Positions 1 through 6,833 of a DNA stretch of 36,940 nt are shown here, piece by piece. Position numbers and translations under genes: made by a program. The first letter of the stretch is position 1. The number at the start of each line of letters is the position of its first letter. Below the pieces are notes generated by a model. The model was not told the origin of the DNA and made no database searches. It was given only the letters and a program-made list of their open reading frames with translations. This stretch comes from CBDUEV01 sp965366365 (GTDB lineage: Bacteria; Actinomycetota; Acidimicrobiia; Spongiisociales; JAENVV01), in assembly GCA_965366365.1 (NCBI GenBank), contig CBDUEV010000026.1, positions 1-36,940 on the forward strand. Direction: 5' to 3'.

Positions 1-558
1 CGGCTTCTCCACGTCTACACATCGATGCTCGCCCTTGTCGTGGTTTTGTTCTTCGGCGCCACCGGTGTGACGTTGAACCACCCGGAGTGGACACTCGGTT
101 TCGACCCCACCAGCGAGTCCTATGCCGGAACGCTGCCATCCGGTTGGCTGGCTGACGATGAAACCGTGGAGTTCCTTGCCGTGAGCGAATACCTGCGCAG
201 CACCTACGGGGTTGACGGCGACGTCACCGACTTCGGCACCGACCTCGGTGACGGCTACATCAGCTATCGGGAACCCGGCTACACCGCCGACGTCTTCTTC
301 GACCTGGAAACCGGGGACTACCGGTTGAGTGTCGAACAGCAGGGCTGGATCGGCGTACTCAACGAGCTTCACAAGGGTCGCGATACCGGCTCGTCGTGGA
401 GCTGGCTGATCGATGCATCCGGTGTCTTCCTCGTCGCCATCGCCGTCACCGGACTCGGCTTGCAGCTCTTCCTATCGAAACGACGCCGAGCCGCCCTCCT
501 GTGGGCGTTGGCTGGAGCCGTCGTGACGTGCGTTCTCGTCGCAGTTGCCATCGCATAG
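1..558 (+). CDS. PepSY-associated transmembrane protein, 3' part
   Basis: The frame is open from the first base of the window, so the true start lies upstream; 185 residues are visible. The fragment begins with a hydrophobic helix containing the sequence TGVTLNHPEW, a signature of PepSY-associated membrane proteins. An extracytoplasmic stretch rich in Asp, Gly and Tyr follows, and two further hydrophobic segments near the C-terminus flank a basic SKRRR loop. Family knowledge: such proteins sit in the cytoplasmic membrane, often near iron or redox genes, and the role of the PepSY part is poorly defined. The neighbour on the right is on the opposite strand and seems unrelated. Family assignment is fairly sure; function is not. 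Confidence 0.75.
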   Translation, partial: RLLHVYTSMLALVVVLFFGATGVTLNHPEWTLGFDPTSESYAGTLPSGWLADDETVEFLAVSEYLRSTYGVDGDVTDFGTDLGDGYISYREPGYTADVFFDLETGDYRLSVEQQGWIGVLNELHKGRDTGSSWSWLIDASGVFLVAIAVTGLGLQLFLSKRRRAALLWALAGAVVTCVLVAVAIA

Positions 559-654
559 AAGGCGGCCGATCTCTCACACGACCATTCGGATGGCCGACGG
601 CCTGCCAACCGACCGTCGCCGTAGGTGACCGGTCTCACCGTTGCCCGATGGCAA

Positions 655-1266
655 TCAGCCTTGGGCGCGTTCGCCTCGCGCTGCTTTCTCGACGACCGTG
701 GCGATGCGCCGTGCGCTGGTCTCGGGCCGGACCGCGCTGATGATCCACCACAACATCGCCTTGCGGGCGCTGGGAGGAAAGCCGTCCCACGCGCGGCGGG
801 CGGCCGGCTCGGCGTCCAGCGCCGTGGCGAGACCGTCGGGCTCGATGAGGTCCTCCACGGCGTCGTAGCGGGTCCACCAGCCGTTGTTCTTGGCGACCTC
901 AACGGCACGCCGCCCGGCGTCGGTCATGAGTCCCGCGGCCTCCATCTCGGCCACCCGGCGGCGGTTGAGCCTCGTCCAGCTGCTCTTTGGTTTTCGTGGC
1001 GTGAGGAGCTGGAGCCTCCGCTCGTCATCGAGCCGGCCGCTGGTGGAGTCGATCCAACCGAAGCAGATCGCCTCCTCGACCACTTCAGGGTAGGGGCATG
1101 CCGGCTTGGCGCTGGAGCGCCACGAACACAACCAGACACCCGGGGCCGTGTCGTGGTGGTGCTCGAGCCATGCCCGCAGCTGGTCACGAGACTCTGCGTG
1201 GTAGATGGGGTAATCGAACTTCCACACCGAAGGATGGGACGAGGACGAGGGCGCAACGGCGGCCAT
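655..1266 (-). CDS. YdeI/OmpD-associated family protein
   Basis: The 203-residue product matches the YdeI/OmdA family: an N-terminal half with aromatic patches (GVWLCSW, EEAICFGWIDS, KSSWTRLNRRRV) and a C-terminal domain where DAEPAARRAWDGFPPSARK is characteristic of the OmdA (bacteriocin-protection) domain. Family knowledge: members are soluble and have been linked to peptide or bacteriocin tolerance in enterobacteria, but the biochemical activity is unknown. The ATG at 1266 has no Shine-Dalgarno sequence. Instead a TAGACT box lies exactly 7 nt upstream, suggesting a leaderless transcript. The gene stands alone and is divergent from the methyltransferase region. Confidence 0.85.
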   Translation of the reverse strand: MAAVAPSSSSHPSVWKFDYPIYHAESRDQLRAWLEHHHDTAPGVWLCSWRSSAKPACPYPEVVEEAICFGWIDSTSGRLDDERRLQLLTPRKPKSSWTRLNRRRVAEMEAAGLMTDAGRRAVEVAKNNGWWTRYDAVEDLIEPDGLATALDAEPAARRAWDGFPPSARKAMLWWIISAVRPETSARRIATVVEKAARGERAQG

Positions 1267-1273
1267 GCAGTGG

Positions 1274-1279
1274 AGTCTA
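1274..1279 (-). promoter_or_regulatory. Candidate -10 box, leaderless start of the YdeI-like gene
   Basis: On the minus strand TAGACT is followed by 7 nt and then the ATG at 1266, placing the predicted transcript start at or next to the start codon. No convincing -35 element is seen. Confidence 0.45.
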
Positions 1280-1351
1280 TGCGATGCTGATGATGCTCCA
1301 CCGGCAGAGTCGGCCCGGTGCCGATCGGTTGCGTTCCTTCCGCCGAACTAC

Positions 1352-1381
1352 CCTTTCTGTGCCGAGCCTTTCTGTGCCGAG
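1352..1381. repeat. Perfect 15-bp tandem duplication (two copies)
   Basis: The unit CCTTTCTGTGCCGAG occurs twice head to tail with no mismatch (1352-1366 and 1367-1381). The last bases of the second copy form part of the GGGAG that serves as the ribosome binding site of the truncated methyltransferase ORF at 1394. It looks like a replication-slippage duplication in a 5' untranslated region. Confidence 0.9.
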
Positions 1382-1393
1382 GGAGCCTTGCCG

Positions 1394-1600
1394 ATGCACG
1401 ACCACATCACCTGCAGCACGTACCCACAACGAAGGACGATCGGATCCGCGCTCCACATGGTTGGCGCCCTGGGGAAACTTTGGTCCTCGCACCTCAACCG
1501 TGCTGCCATCGTCCTGGTCAACCCTCAGCCCGGCATGACGCTGCTCGACGTCGGTGCCGGGCTGGCCCCCGCCACCACGCAACCGGGAGATCCGCGCTGA
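1394..1600 (+). pseudogene. Truncated class I SAM-dependent methyltransferase (N-terminal remnant)
   Basis: This 68-residue ORF starts at ATG 1394, 8 nt after a GGGAG ribosome binding site. Its sequence is the N-terminus of a class I SAM methyltransferase: a helical lead-in (LHMVGALGKLWSSHLNRAA) and then SAM-binding motif I, LLDVGAGLAPAT. Five residues later it stops, so the rest of the Rossmann fold, including the acidic residue that holds the SAM ribose, is absent. The TGA stop overlaps the CTG start of the next methyltransferase in a CTGA junction. I infer an internal deletion that removed most of this gene and fused what remained to its neighbour. Translation may survive only to couple the next gene. 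Confidence 0.7.
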
Positions 1601-2232
1601 ACACCTTTACAAGCCAGTTGTGGGCGAAGCAGGACCAACACACCGGGGACCGTCTCCGCCTCTTCACCGCGGTCGGGGCGGCGTTCCCCGTTTCGTCGGT
1701 GCTCTATCCCGGCTCCTACGTAGACGTGGCTCCGTCCTTCGTGTTCGACGACGTGACCTACCTCGACGCAGACCGTCGCGCCGCACGGTTCTTCGGCGAC
1801 CAACCCGGCGTCGACCAGATCATCGCCCAACACCGGCAGCCAGGATCTCCAACGAAGTGGCGTTTCATCCACGCCGACTACACATCCGATCTGCCGCTCT
1901 CGGACGGCCATTTCGACCTGCTGGTCTCCCTCTACGCCGGCTTCGTCTCCGAGCACTGCACCCGCCATCTTCGACCGGGCGGATACCTCTTGGTCAACCC
2001 CAGCCACGGTGACGCTGCCATGGCCTCCATCGATACCCGGTACCGGCTGGTCGCCGTCGTCAAGGCCCGCTCTGGCAGATACCTGGTCAGCAGCGACCAG
2101 CTCGACGCCTACCTGACACCGAAACGACCCACCACCATCACCGCCGACAGTCTCCACGCCAGTGGCCGGGGAATCGCCTACACCAAGCCCGCCTTCGCCT
2201 ATCTGTTCCAACAGGCCGGCGCGCCCGACTGA
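1597..2232 (+). CDS. Class I SAM-dependent methyltransferase-like protein (CTG start)
   Basis: The 211-residue product begins LNTFTSQLWAKQDQHTGDR and contains VLYPGSYVDVAPSFVF, then TYLDADRRAARFF, FDLLVSLYAGF and LRPGGYLLVNPS. These match a Rossmann-fold methyltransferase family, with YPGSYVDV in the motif I region, LDAD as the likely ribose-binding acidic residue and LRPGGYLLV as post-motif III. No ATG or GTG is in frame near the conserved N-terminus. CTG at 1597 lies 6 nt after GGGAGA (1585-1590) and overlaps the preceding stop, so I take it as the start; TTG 1618 is an alternative that would clip the N-terminus. The substrate is unknown. Confidence 0.7.
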   Translation: MNTFTSQLWAKQDQHTGDRLRLFTAVGAAFPVSSVLYPGSYVDVAPSFVFDDVTYLDADRRAARFFGDQPGVDQIIAQHRQPGSPTKWRFIHADYTSDLPLSDGHFDLLVSLYAGFVSEHCTRHLRPGGYLLVNPSHGDAAMASIDTRYRLVAVVKARSGRYLVSSDQLDAYLTPKRPTTITADSLHASGRGIAYTKPAFAYLFQQAGAPD

Positions 2233-2239
2233 ACCGGCG

Positions 2240-2268
2240 CCGCCGGGCCCACGAGATCCTGCCGGCGG
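2240..2268. terminator. Hairpin between convergent genes
   Basis: CCGCCGG (2240-2246) pairs with CCGGCGG (2262-2268) across a 15-nt loop, between the methyltransferase and SDR genes that face each other. There is no T-tract, so it is at best a weak bidirectional terminator. Confidence 0.35.
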
Positions 2269-2270
2269 GC

Positions 2271-3197
2271 TCAGATCCCGGGGTCGACGCCGGTCATCTC
2301 GACAGAGAGATCCCAGAGACGTTTGGCCTTCTCTGGGTCCTTGCTTTCTGGACTCGAGTCGACCTGTTGAGCAGGACCGGATGTCTCCCGAAAACGGCTG
2401 GGGCCGAAGTACTGGCCCCCCTGGACTCCGGGAGCGGTAGCTGCGAGCTCGGTGGGCCACGCACCCTCCTCCGCAGTGTTCATGAACGCCCGCACGAGCG
2501 GAGTCATCGCCCTCATCACTGTCCCGAAGACGCCCGTCACGTAGCGCCCGAGTTCTGTGTCGGAAGCACCGGGATGGACGGCAACGGCGATCGTCGACGA
2601 ACCCTTGGCCGTCAACCGCCGGTCCAGTTCGTAGGTGAACAACAGATTGGCGAGCTTGCTGGCGTAGTAGCGGGTTCGCGGGTGGTAGTCGTCGTCGGCA
2701 TTGATGTCGTCCCAGAAGAGGTCGCCATTGCCGAAGCGATGGCCATTGCTCGAGACGGTCACGATACGGCTGTCCGGGGTGGCTTCCAGTTTCGGAAGCA
2801 AGAGCCCGGTGAGTGCGAAATGGCCGAGATGGTTGATGCCGAATTGAGACTCGAATCCGTCCTTGGTGATGGTTTTCGGGTTCCACATCACGCCGGCGTT
2901 GTTGACGAGCACGTCCAGCCTCGGTTCGCCGCCGACGATCTCGGCCGCCGTCCGGACACTGGCCAGGTCGGCCAGATCTATCTCAACGAGCTCCACGTCG
3001 GCAGATGGATGGGCTTCGGTGATCTCGGCGAGCGCTGCCTGTCCCTTTGCGGTGCTCCGGGAGCCGAGGAGGACTCGCGCTCCCTTCCCGGCGAACACCT
3101 TGGCGGCTTCGAATCCGATGCCGGTGTTGGCGCCGGTGATGAAGAACGTCTTGCCGCTCTGGTCCGGGACGTCGGTTGCGGTGTGATCGGTGATCAT
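2271..3197 (-). CDS. Short-chain dehydrogenase/reductase (retinol-dehydrogenase-like)
   Basis: This 308-residue protein is a classical SDR that would reduce or oxidise an alcohol/carbonyl substrate with NAD(P)(H). Visible motifs are the cofactor-binding TGANTGIG (residues 21-28), a basic GSRS after the second strand suggesting NADP preference, NNAG (99-102), the catalytic Ser near 149 in VTVSSNG, and YYASK with Tyr177 and Lys181. The C-terminal HPGASDTELGRY segment is usual for retinol-dehydrogenase/WWOX-like SDRs. ATG 3197 is preceded by AAGGA at good spacing; longer in-frame starts lack this. It lies 73 nt downstream of a TetR gene on the same strand and is probably controlled by it. The substrate cannot be told. 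Confidence 0.9.
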   Translation of the reverse strand: MITDHTATDVPDQSGKTFFITGANTGIGFEAAKVFAGKGARVLLGSRSTAKGQAALAEITEAHPSADVELVEIDLADLASVRTAAEIVGGEPRLDVLVNNAGVMWNPKTITKDGFESQFGINHLGHFALTGLLLPKLEATPDSRIVTVSSNGHRFGNGDLFWDDINADDDYHPRTRYYASKLANLLFTYELDRRLTAKGSSTIAVAVHPGASDTELGRYVTGVFGTVMRAMTPLVRAFMNTAEEGAWPTELAATAPGVQGGQYFGPSRFRETSGPAQQVDSSPESKDPEKAKRLWDLSVEMTGVDPGI

Positions 3198-3270
3198 TGC
3201 GAGATCCTTTGGGTTGGCGAGTAAACGCTTTCGCGGTGGCGGGAGGGTGGTCCTTCCCGGCGAGCGCCGG

Positions 3271-3858
3271 CTATTCCGGTTTGGTGACAGCTCTCCAGGT
3301 GGCGTCGACGAGGAGATCGATCTCATGCGGCTCGAGTCGGACCCCTGCCGCGATGAGCCTCACGGCGACCCCGAACGACAGGGAGTAGATCACCTCATGG
3401 GGGAACGGGATCAGAAGCGCCGCGAAATCTCCGGACTGGCCTATCTCAGCGAGCGGATCGCCTGCCGCCGCCAGCCGCGCCCGTGCCTCCTCGTAATACG
3501 GCGACTCCTCCATCTGGGTGAGAAACCGAGCGCGCTGCGGCTCCTCCGCCAGGAATTCATAGGACTTGGTCAACAACTGGCGCCACCGCTCAGGTGGATC
3601 GGCGGTCTCGTCGAAGTCCGCCAGCACGGCCGAACCGAGCTCCGCCTTCAGCTCCAGATACGTCGCGTACACGAGCTCATCCTTGGACTCGTAGTGGACG
3701 TACGCCGTGCCGGTGGCGACTCCGGCGACCTTGGCGACGGCGCCCATCGAGGCGCCATGGAAACCCCTCTCGGCGACGAGGTCACGCAAGGCTGTGCGGA
3801 TGGCGGCTGGACGGTCCATCTTCGGATACACCCCTTCCACGTCGCGGAGGTCCGTCAT
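3271..3858 (-). CDS. TetR/AcrR-family transcriptional regulator of the SDR operon
   Basis: The 195-residue product has an N-terminal TetR helix-turn-helix, with VAERGFHGASMGAVAKVAG followed by VATGTAYVHYESKDEL, and an all-helical ligand-binding C-terminal region with a PYYEEARARL segment. It probably represses its own operon, TetR then SDR, until a small ligand binds. An upstream in-frame ATG at 3888 exists, but it falls inside the perfect operator palindrome at 3878-3891. I therefore choose ATG 3858, which begins MTDLRDVEG and leaves a short leader. Confidence 0.88.
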   Translation of the reverse strand: MTDLRDVEGVYPKMDRPAAIRTALRDLVAERGFHGASMGAVAKVAGVATGTAYVHYESKDELVYATYLELKAELGSAVLADFDETADPPERWRQLLTKSYEFLAEEPQRARFLTQMEESPYYEEARARLAAAGDPLAEIGQSGDFAALLIPFPHEVIYSLSFGVAVRLIAAGVRLEPHEIDLLVDATWRAVTKPE

Positions 3859-3873
3859 GACTGACAGCCGATC

Positions 3874-3902
3874 ATGATGAATGAACATTCAGTCTATGTC
3901 AA
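3874..3902 (-). promoter_or_regulatory. TetR-controlled promoter with palindromic operator
   Basis: On the minus strand TTGACA (3902-3897) and CATCAT (3879-3874) are 17 nt apart. The spacer holds TGAATG-AA-CATTCA (3878-3891), a perfect 6+2+6 inverted repeat of typical TetR-operator form, which overlaps the start of the -10. Binding there would block RNA polymerase, fitting autorepression. Confidence 0.65.
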
Positions 3903-4048
3903 GTGAGGCTCGAAAGCCACACCATCGAGGAACCAAGGCCGTTGGCTCGCCGCGCCGCGTTTCTCCTTCGCTTCCTCCCGATCGTGATCCTCGACAAGCT
4001 GCGGCGCGGCCGCGGTAGCCTGCCGGGTACCTGGGCAAAGGAGAGACC

Positions 4049-4477
4049 ATGGCCGTCTACGTCGTGGATGCCGATGCTGCCATCGAGCTGGCACGGCGCC
4101 GGTACACACCAGGCAAATACGGGTTGGGCGAGAACGAGCTGTTCGCGCCAACCTTGCTCCGATCGCAGGTCTTGGCCAGGGTTCGAGCCGAAATCGCCTC
4201 CGGCCGTTTGGCTGACGACGGATCGCTCGAGCTTGCCGAGCGTGCTTGTCGGCTCCCCCGGCGTCTGCTGGGCGACGCAGTGCTGCGCAGGACGGCGTGG
4301 ATGATCGCCGACGAGCACGGGTGGCACGACACCTACGACGCGGAGTACATCGCGCTGACCCAACTGCACGGAGAAGCCCTCATCGCCGGGAACAACGAGT
4401 TGGCCGCCAAGGCCGCGCCGATTGTTCCGGTCGAGACCGTGGAGAGCTTTCTCGCCGGGGCGGGAAGTCGACGATGA
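4049..4477 (+). CDS. PIN-domain protein (VapC-like), no antitoxin beside it
   Basis: The 142-residue protein has PIN-domain features: VVDADAAIELA at the N-terminus with Asp7 and Asp9, and DTYDAEYIALTQ with Asp97. The last acidic site of the fold, usually in a T-x-D-x-x-L-A motif, reads AGNNELA here, so the Asp is replaced by Asn115. Family knowledge: PIN domains are Mg-dependent ribonucleases and VapC toxins are normally preceded by a small VapB antitoxin gene. I find no such gene in 3903-4048. The start has a strong AAAGGAGA ribosome binding site, and the stop overlaps the next start (ATGA). It may be a solitary or degenerate nuclease working with its partner gene. Confidence 0.8.
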   Translation: MAVYVVDADAAIELARRRYTPGKYGLGENELFAPTLLRSQVLARVRAEIASGRLADDGSLELAERACRLPRRLLGDAVLRRTAWMIADEHGWHDTYDAEYIALTQLHGEALIAGNNELAAKAAPIVPVETVESFLAGAGSRR

Positions 4478-5412
4478 CCGTCATCCCGTGGCTGCTGGAC
4501 GGTGACCCTGCCGTCCGATGGCAGACGCGAGGGGACCTTCTCGGTGCCTCGGCCGAGGAGGTCGCCTCCGAGCGAGCCCGGGTCGAGCGGGAAGGTTGGG
4601 GTGCTCGCCTGCTCGCCGCCCAAGGCGACGACGGGCTGTGGGAGGGCGGCGCCTGTTTTCCGGCGTCCTATCGAGGCGGCGAACCAGGCCAGCCGTGGAC
4701 AGCAACCATGCATTCCCTCCACACCTTGCAGCTTCTCGGGCTCGACCCGGCATCGGGCTCGGCGCGGAGGACGATTGGGCTGGTCGCGGCGAACTGCCGG
4801 TGGGAGCACGATGGACAGCGTTACTTCGACGGTGAGGTAGAGCCCTGCATCAACGGCCGGACCATCGAGGCCGGTGTCTACTTCGGCGTCGATGTAGCCC
4901 CGATCGTTGAGCGAATCCTCGCCGAGCGCCTGCCCGACGGCGGGTGGAACTGTGACGCCGAGCGCGGCTCGGTCCGCTCCTCGGTCGACACCACCATCAA
5001 CGTGCTGGACGGGCTTCTCGCGTTTGAACGAACCACGGGTGCATCGGCCGAAGTGCGCGGGGCGCGGCGTAGCGGTGAGGAGTACCTCCTCGCCCGGAGT
5101 CTGTTCCGGCGGGCGACCACCGGTGAGGTGATCAACCCGGGCTATCTCGAGTTCGCCTTCCCCTTCTACTGGCACTACGACGTCCTGCGTGCCCTCGACT
5201 ACTTCCGCGCTTCGGGCAACCGCCCTGATCCCCGGATGGGCGAAGCCGTCGACCTCGTTCTGACCAAACGCCAGGCCGACGGCCGCTGGCTCCTGGATCG
5301 AATCCACCCCGGCCGAGTCCATTTCCACCTCGAAGAACCCGTGGGCACGGCGAGTCGCTGGAACACGCTGCGCGCCCTCAGGGTTCTCGAGTGGTGGGAC
5401 AACGGCAGCTGA
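4474..5412 (+). CDS. Squalene-cyclase-like / prenyltransferase alpha-alpha-repeat protein
   Basis: The 312-residue product resembles proteins annotated as squalene-cyclase-like. It has several G-x-W repeats of the alpha/alpha-toroid type (QGDDGLWEGG, LPDGGWNCDAERG, QADGRWLLDR), and SSVDTTINVLDGLL lies where barrel helices are expected. The length is about half that of a true squalene-hopene cyclase and I see no DxDD proton-donor motif, so it is probably not a triterpene cyclase. No signal peptide or membrane helix is visible. ATG 4474 overlaps the stop of the PIN-domain gene, so the two are co-translated. Catalytic role and substrate are unknown. Confidence 0.75.
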   Translation: MTVIPWLLDGDPAVRWQTRGDLLGASAEEVASERARVEREGWGARLLAAQGDDGLWEGGACFPASYRGGEPGQPWTATMHSLHTLQLLGLDPASGSARRTIGLVAANCRWEHDGQRYFDGEVEPCINGRTIEAGVYFGVDVAPIVERILAERLPDGGWNCDAERGSVRSSVDTTINVLDGLLAFERTTGASAEVRGARRSGEEYLLARSLFRRATTGEVINPGYLEFAFPFYWHYDVLRALDYFRASGNRPDPRMGEAVDLVLTKRQADGRWLLDRIHPGRVHFHLEEPVGTASRWNTLRALRVLEWWDNGS

Positions 5413-5485
5413 AGCCCGACCGTAGGGCGGTCAGCGGACTCTTCAACCCCGGCCTAGCCCCGCCCGTACCACCGGCGTTTGCTCG

Positions 5486-5501
5486 AGATCGGCTCCGATC
5501 T
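5486..5501. terminator. Small perfect inverted repeat between convergent genes
   Basis: AGATCGG-CT-CCGATCT is a perfect inverted repeat in the 144-bp gap between the squalene-cyclase-like gene and the facing stress-protein-like gene. It could be a weak terminator hairpin; no T-run follows. Confidence 0.3.
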
Positions 5502-5556
5502 GCAGGTAGCTCCGCGTATATGGGCGCCGCGGCAGGCACAGCCGGTCGAGCTGTGC

Positions 5557-5988
5557 TCAGCTGGCGAGCGGCAGCAACGCCGGACGACCCGGGGCGACGA
5601 TCACGGGCCGGCCACTGTAGGCGGCGATTCGCTCCACCAGCTTGTCGGCCACGAGGCATTCTGGGATGGCGATGGCGGTCGTGTCAGGGGTGACATACCT
5701 GACCACATCGCTGCGCAGTGCCCCGTAGTAGATGTCGAGCGTCGGCGAGCCGCCGATCCGGTCGCGGTACTGCGCGCGGAGCTGCTGGATGGCCCTTGCT
5801 TCGGCCTCGCCGCCACCGAGCCCGTCGGCTTCGGCATGCGCCACGAATTCGCGCCGGACACGATCCGTGATGACGACGACCACGCTGGCGCTTCCGCCGC
5901 GGGCCACGATGTCGTGGGCGAGCCCGAGGGTGGAATCTCCACCCGGAATGGGTTCGACGATGGTGAGTAGGTGCTCGTGATGAGACAT
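5557..5988 (-). CDS. Universal-stress-protein-like protein
   Basis: The 143-residue product has an alternating beta/alpha pattern: LLTIVEPI, SASVVVVITDR, DIYYGAL, TTAIAIPECL, GRPVIVAPGRPALLPL. The final strand, PVIVAPGRP, is like the end of a universal stress protein (UspA fold), but the family's G-2x-G-9x-G-S/T nucleotide motif is not evident, so the call is tentative. I start it at ATG 5988, preceded by AAGGAA at good spacing. An in-frame ATG at 6057 would add 23 residues whose codons have low G/C third positions, which argues against them. It is downstream of and co-directional with a TetR gene and is probably its regulated target. Confidence 0.6.
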   Translation of the reverse strand: MSHHEHLLTIVEPIPGGDSTLGLAHDIVARGGSASVVVVITDRVRREFVAHAEADGLGGGEAEARAIQQLRAQYRDRIGGSPTLDIYYGALRSDVVRYVTPDTTAIAIPECLVADKLVERIAAYSGRPVIVAPGRPALLPLAS

Positions 5989-6046
5989 GGTGTGTATTCC
6001 TTCGTTTTGAGTTGACGGCGAGTTCGCCGTCAATGGTTTGCTTTCT

Positions 6047-6649
6047 TTATCTGACATCTTCGGTCCAGGCCGTCTGTTCGCTTTCCGCCGTCCACGGAAT
6101 GCCGACCACCAGATCCCATAGGTATTCGTCGGTCACCTCGGTGCCGGTCAGGAGCAGTCGGTAATAGATCGGTCCGAGCAGGCGGTCCAGATACGATTCG
6201 ATTTCTCGCTCCGTTGCTCCGGGTCCAACGACGTCCCTCACGAGGGAGGCTGCAATGGTCCGCCGGCGCATCCAGAAATCTGCGAACCGTGCGGCAAAGT
6301 CACGGTTGCGGGCGGCTTCGCCGACCATTCCGGCGACCAATGGACCGAAATCGGTGGTCTGGTAGAGCCGCACGATGTCCTTCACGAACATCAGGAGGTT
6401 GAGTCGAGGGTCCGGATCGATCGGCGAAGGGCGTACTGCGTCCTGTGCAAGCGAGTCCACGAGGTCGAGCCCGAGTTGTTCCTTGCTGGACCAGCGTCGG
6501 TAGAGCGTGTCCTTGCCGACATGAGCGATCTTGGCGATGGACTCCATCGTGGCGCCTGTGTACCCGCATTGGGCTATCGCTGTCCGGGCCGCAGCCAGGA
6601 TCGCTTGGTCTCGACTCGGATCGCGGGGTCGTCCTCGTGTTGCTGTCAT
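6047..6649 (-). CDS. TetR/AcrR-family transcriptional regulator
   Basis: The 200-residue product starts TATRGRPRDPSRDQAILAAA after its Met, then has the TetR helix-turn-helix (GYTGATMESIAKIAHVGKDT, then LYRRWSSKEQL) and a C-terminal region beginning DPDPRLNLLMFVKDIV, typical of TetR_C domains. An ATG at 6667 is in frame but lies inside the operator, and transcription is predicted to begin at the ATG at 6649, so the latter is taken. No ribosome binding site precedes it, consistent with leaderless translation. Its operator fills its own promoter, so autorepression and control of the downstream stress-protein-like gene are likely. Confidence 0.88.
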   Translation of the reverse strand: MTATRGRPRDPSRDQAILAAARTAIAQCGYTGATMESIAKIAHVGKDTLYRRWSSKEQLGLDLVDSLAQDAVRPSPIDPDPRLNLLMFVKDIVRLYQTTDFGPLVAGMVGEAARNRDFAARFADFWMRRRTIAASLVRDVVGPGATEREIESYLDRLLGPIYYRLLLTGTEVTDEYLWDLVVGIPWTAESEQTAWTEDVR

Positions 6650-6656
6650 GGGAGGC

Positions 6657-6685
6657 AGTATAACCATACGGTAGCGTTTGGTAAA
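6657..6685 (-). promoter_or_regulatory. Operator-occupied promoter of the TetR gene, leaderless
   Basis: On the minus strand TTTACC (6685-6680) and TATACT (6662-6657) are exactly 17 nt apart. The spacer together with two -35 bases holds the inverted repeat ACCAAACG-CTAC-CGTATGGT (6682-6663), with 7 of 8 arm positions complementary. TATACT ends 7 nt before the ATG at 6649, so the transcript should start at the start codon. This is the best-defined promoter in the window. Confidence 0.75.
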
Positions 6686-6833
6686 GCCTTTTCATGCAGA
6701 TTCTGCGTCTGAGCCGGATATCGAGGCGGGCACGGCCCGGTGACGCGGGGAACACGGGAGAAGGGACGAGCAGTCGATCGACGGCACAGTGTGCCTGGCG
6801 CGCGACGGGCCGCGGCGTTGCTTCGAGGAGTGT

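Noticed and set aside
1525..2886. 453-codon minus-strand open frame
   Set aside because: It is antisense to the methyltransferase and out of frame with the SDR gene; no recognisable protein.
3903..4304. Possible antitoxin or upstream gene before the PIN protein
   Set aside because: The frame runs through the PIN gene in another frame, has no antitoxin-like DNA-binding pattern and no ribosome binding site. The first 45 codons might be a remnant but cannot be supported.
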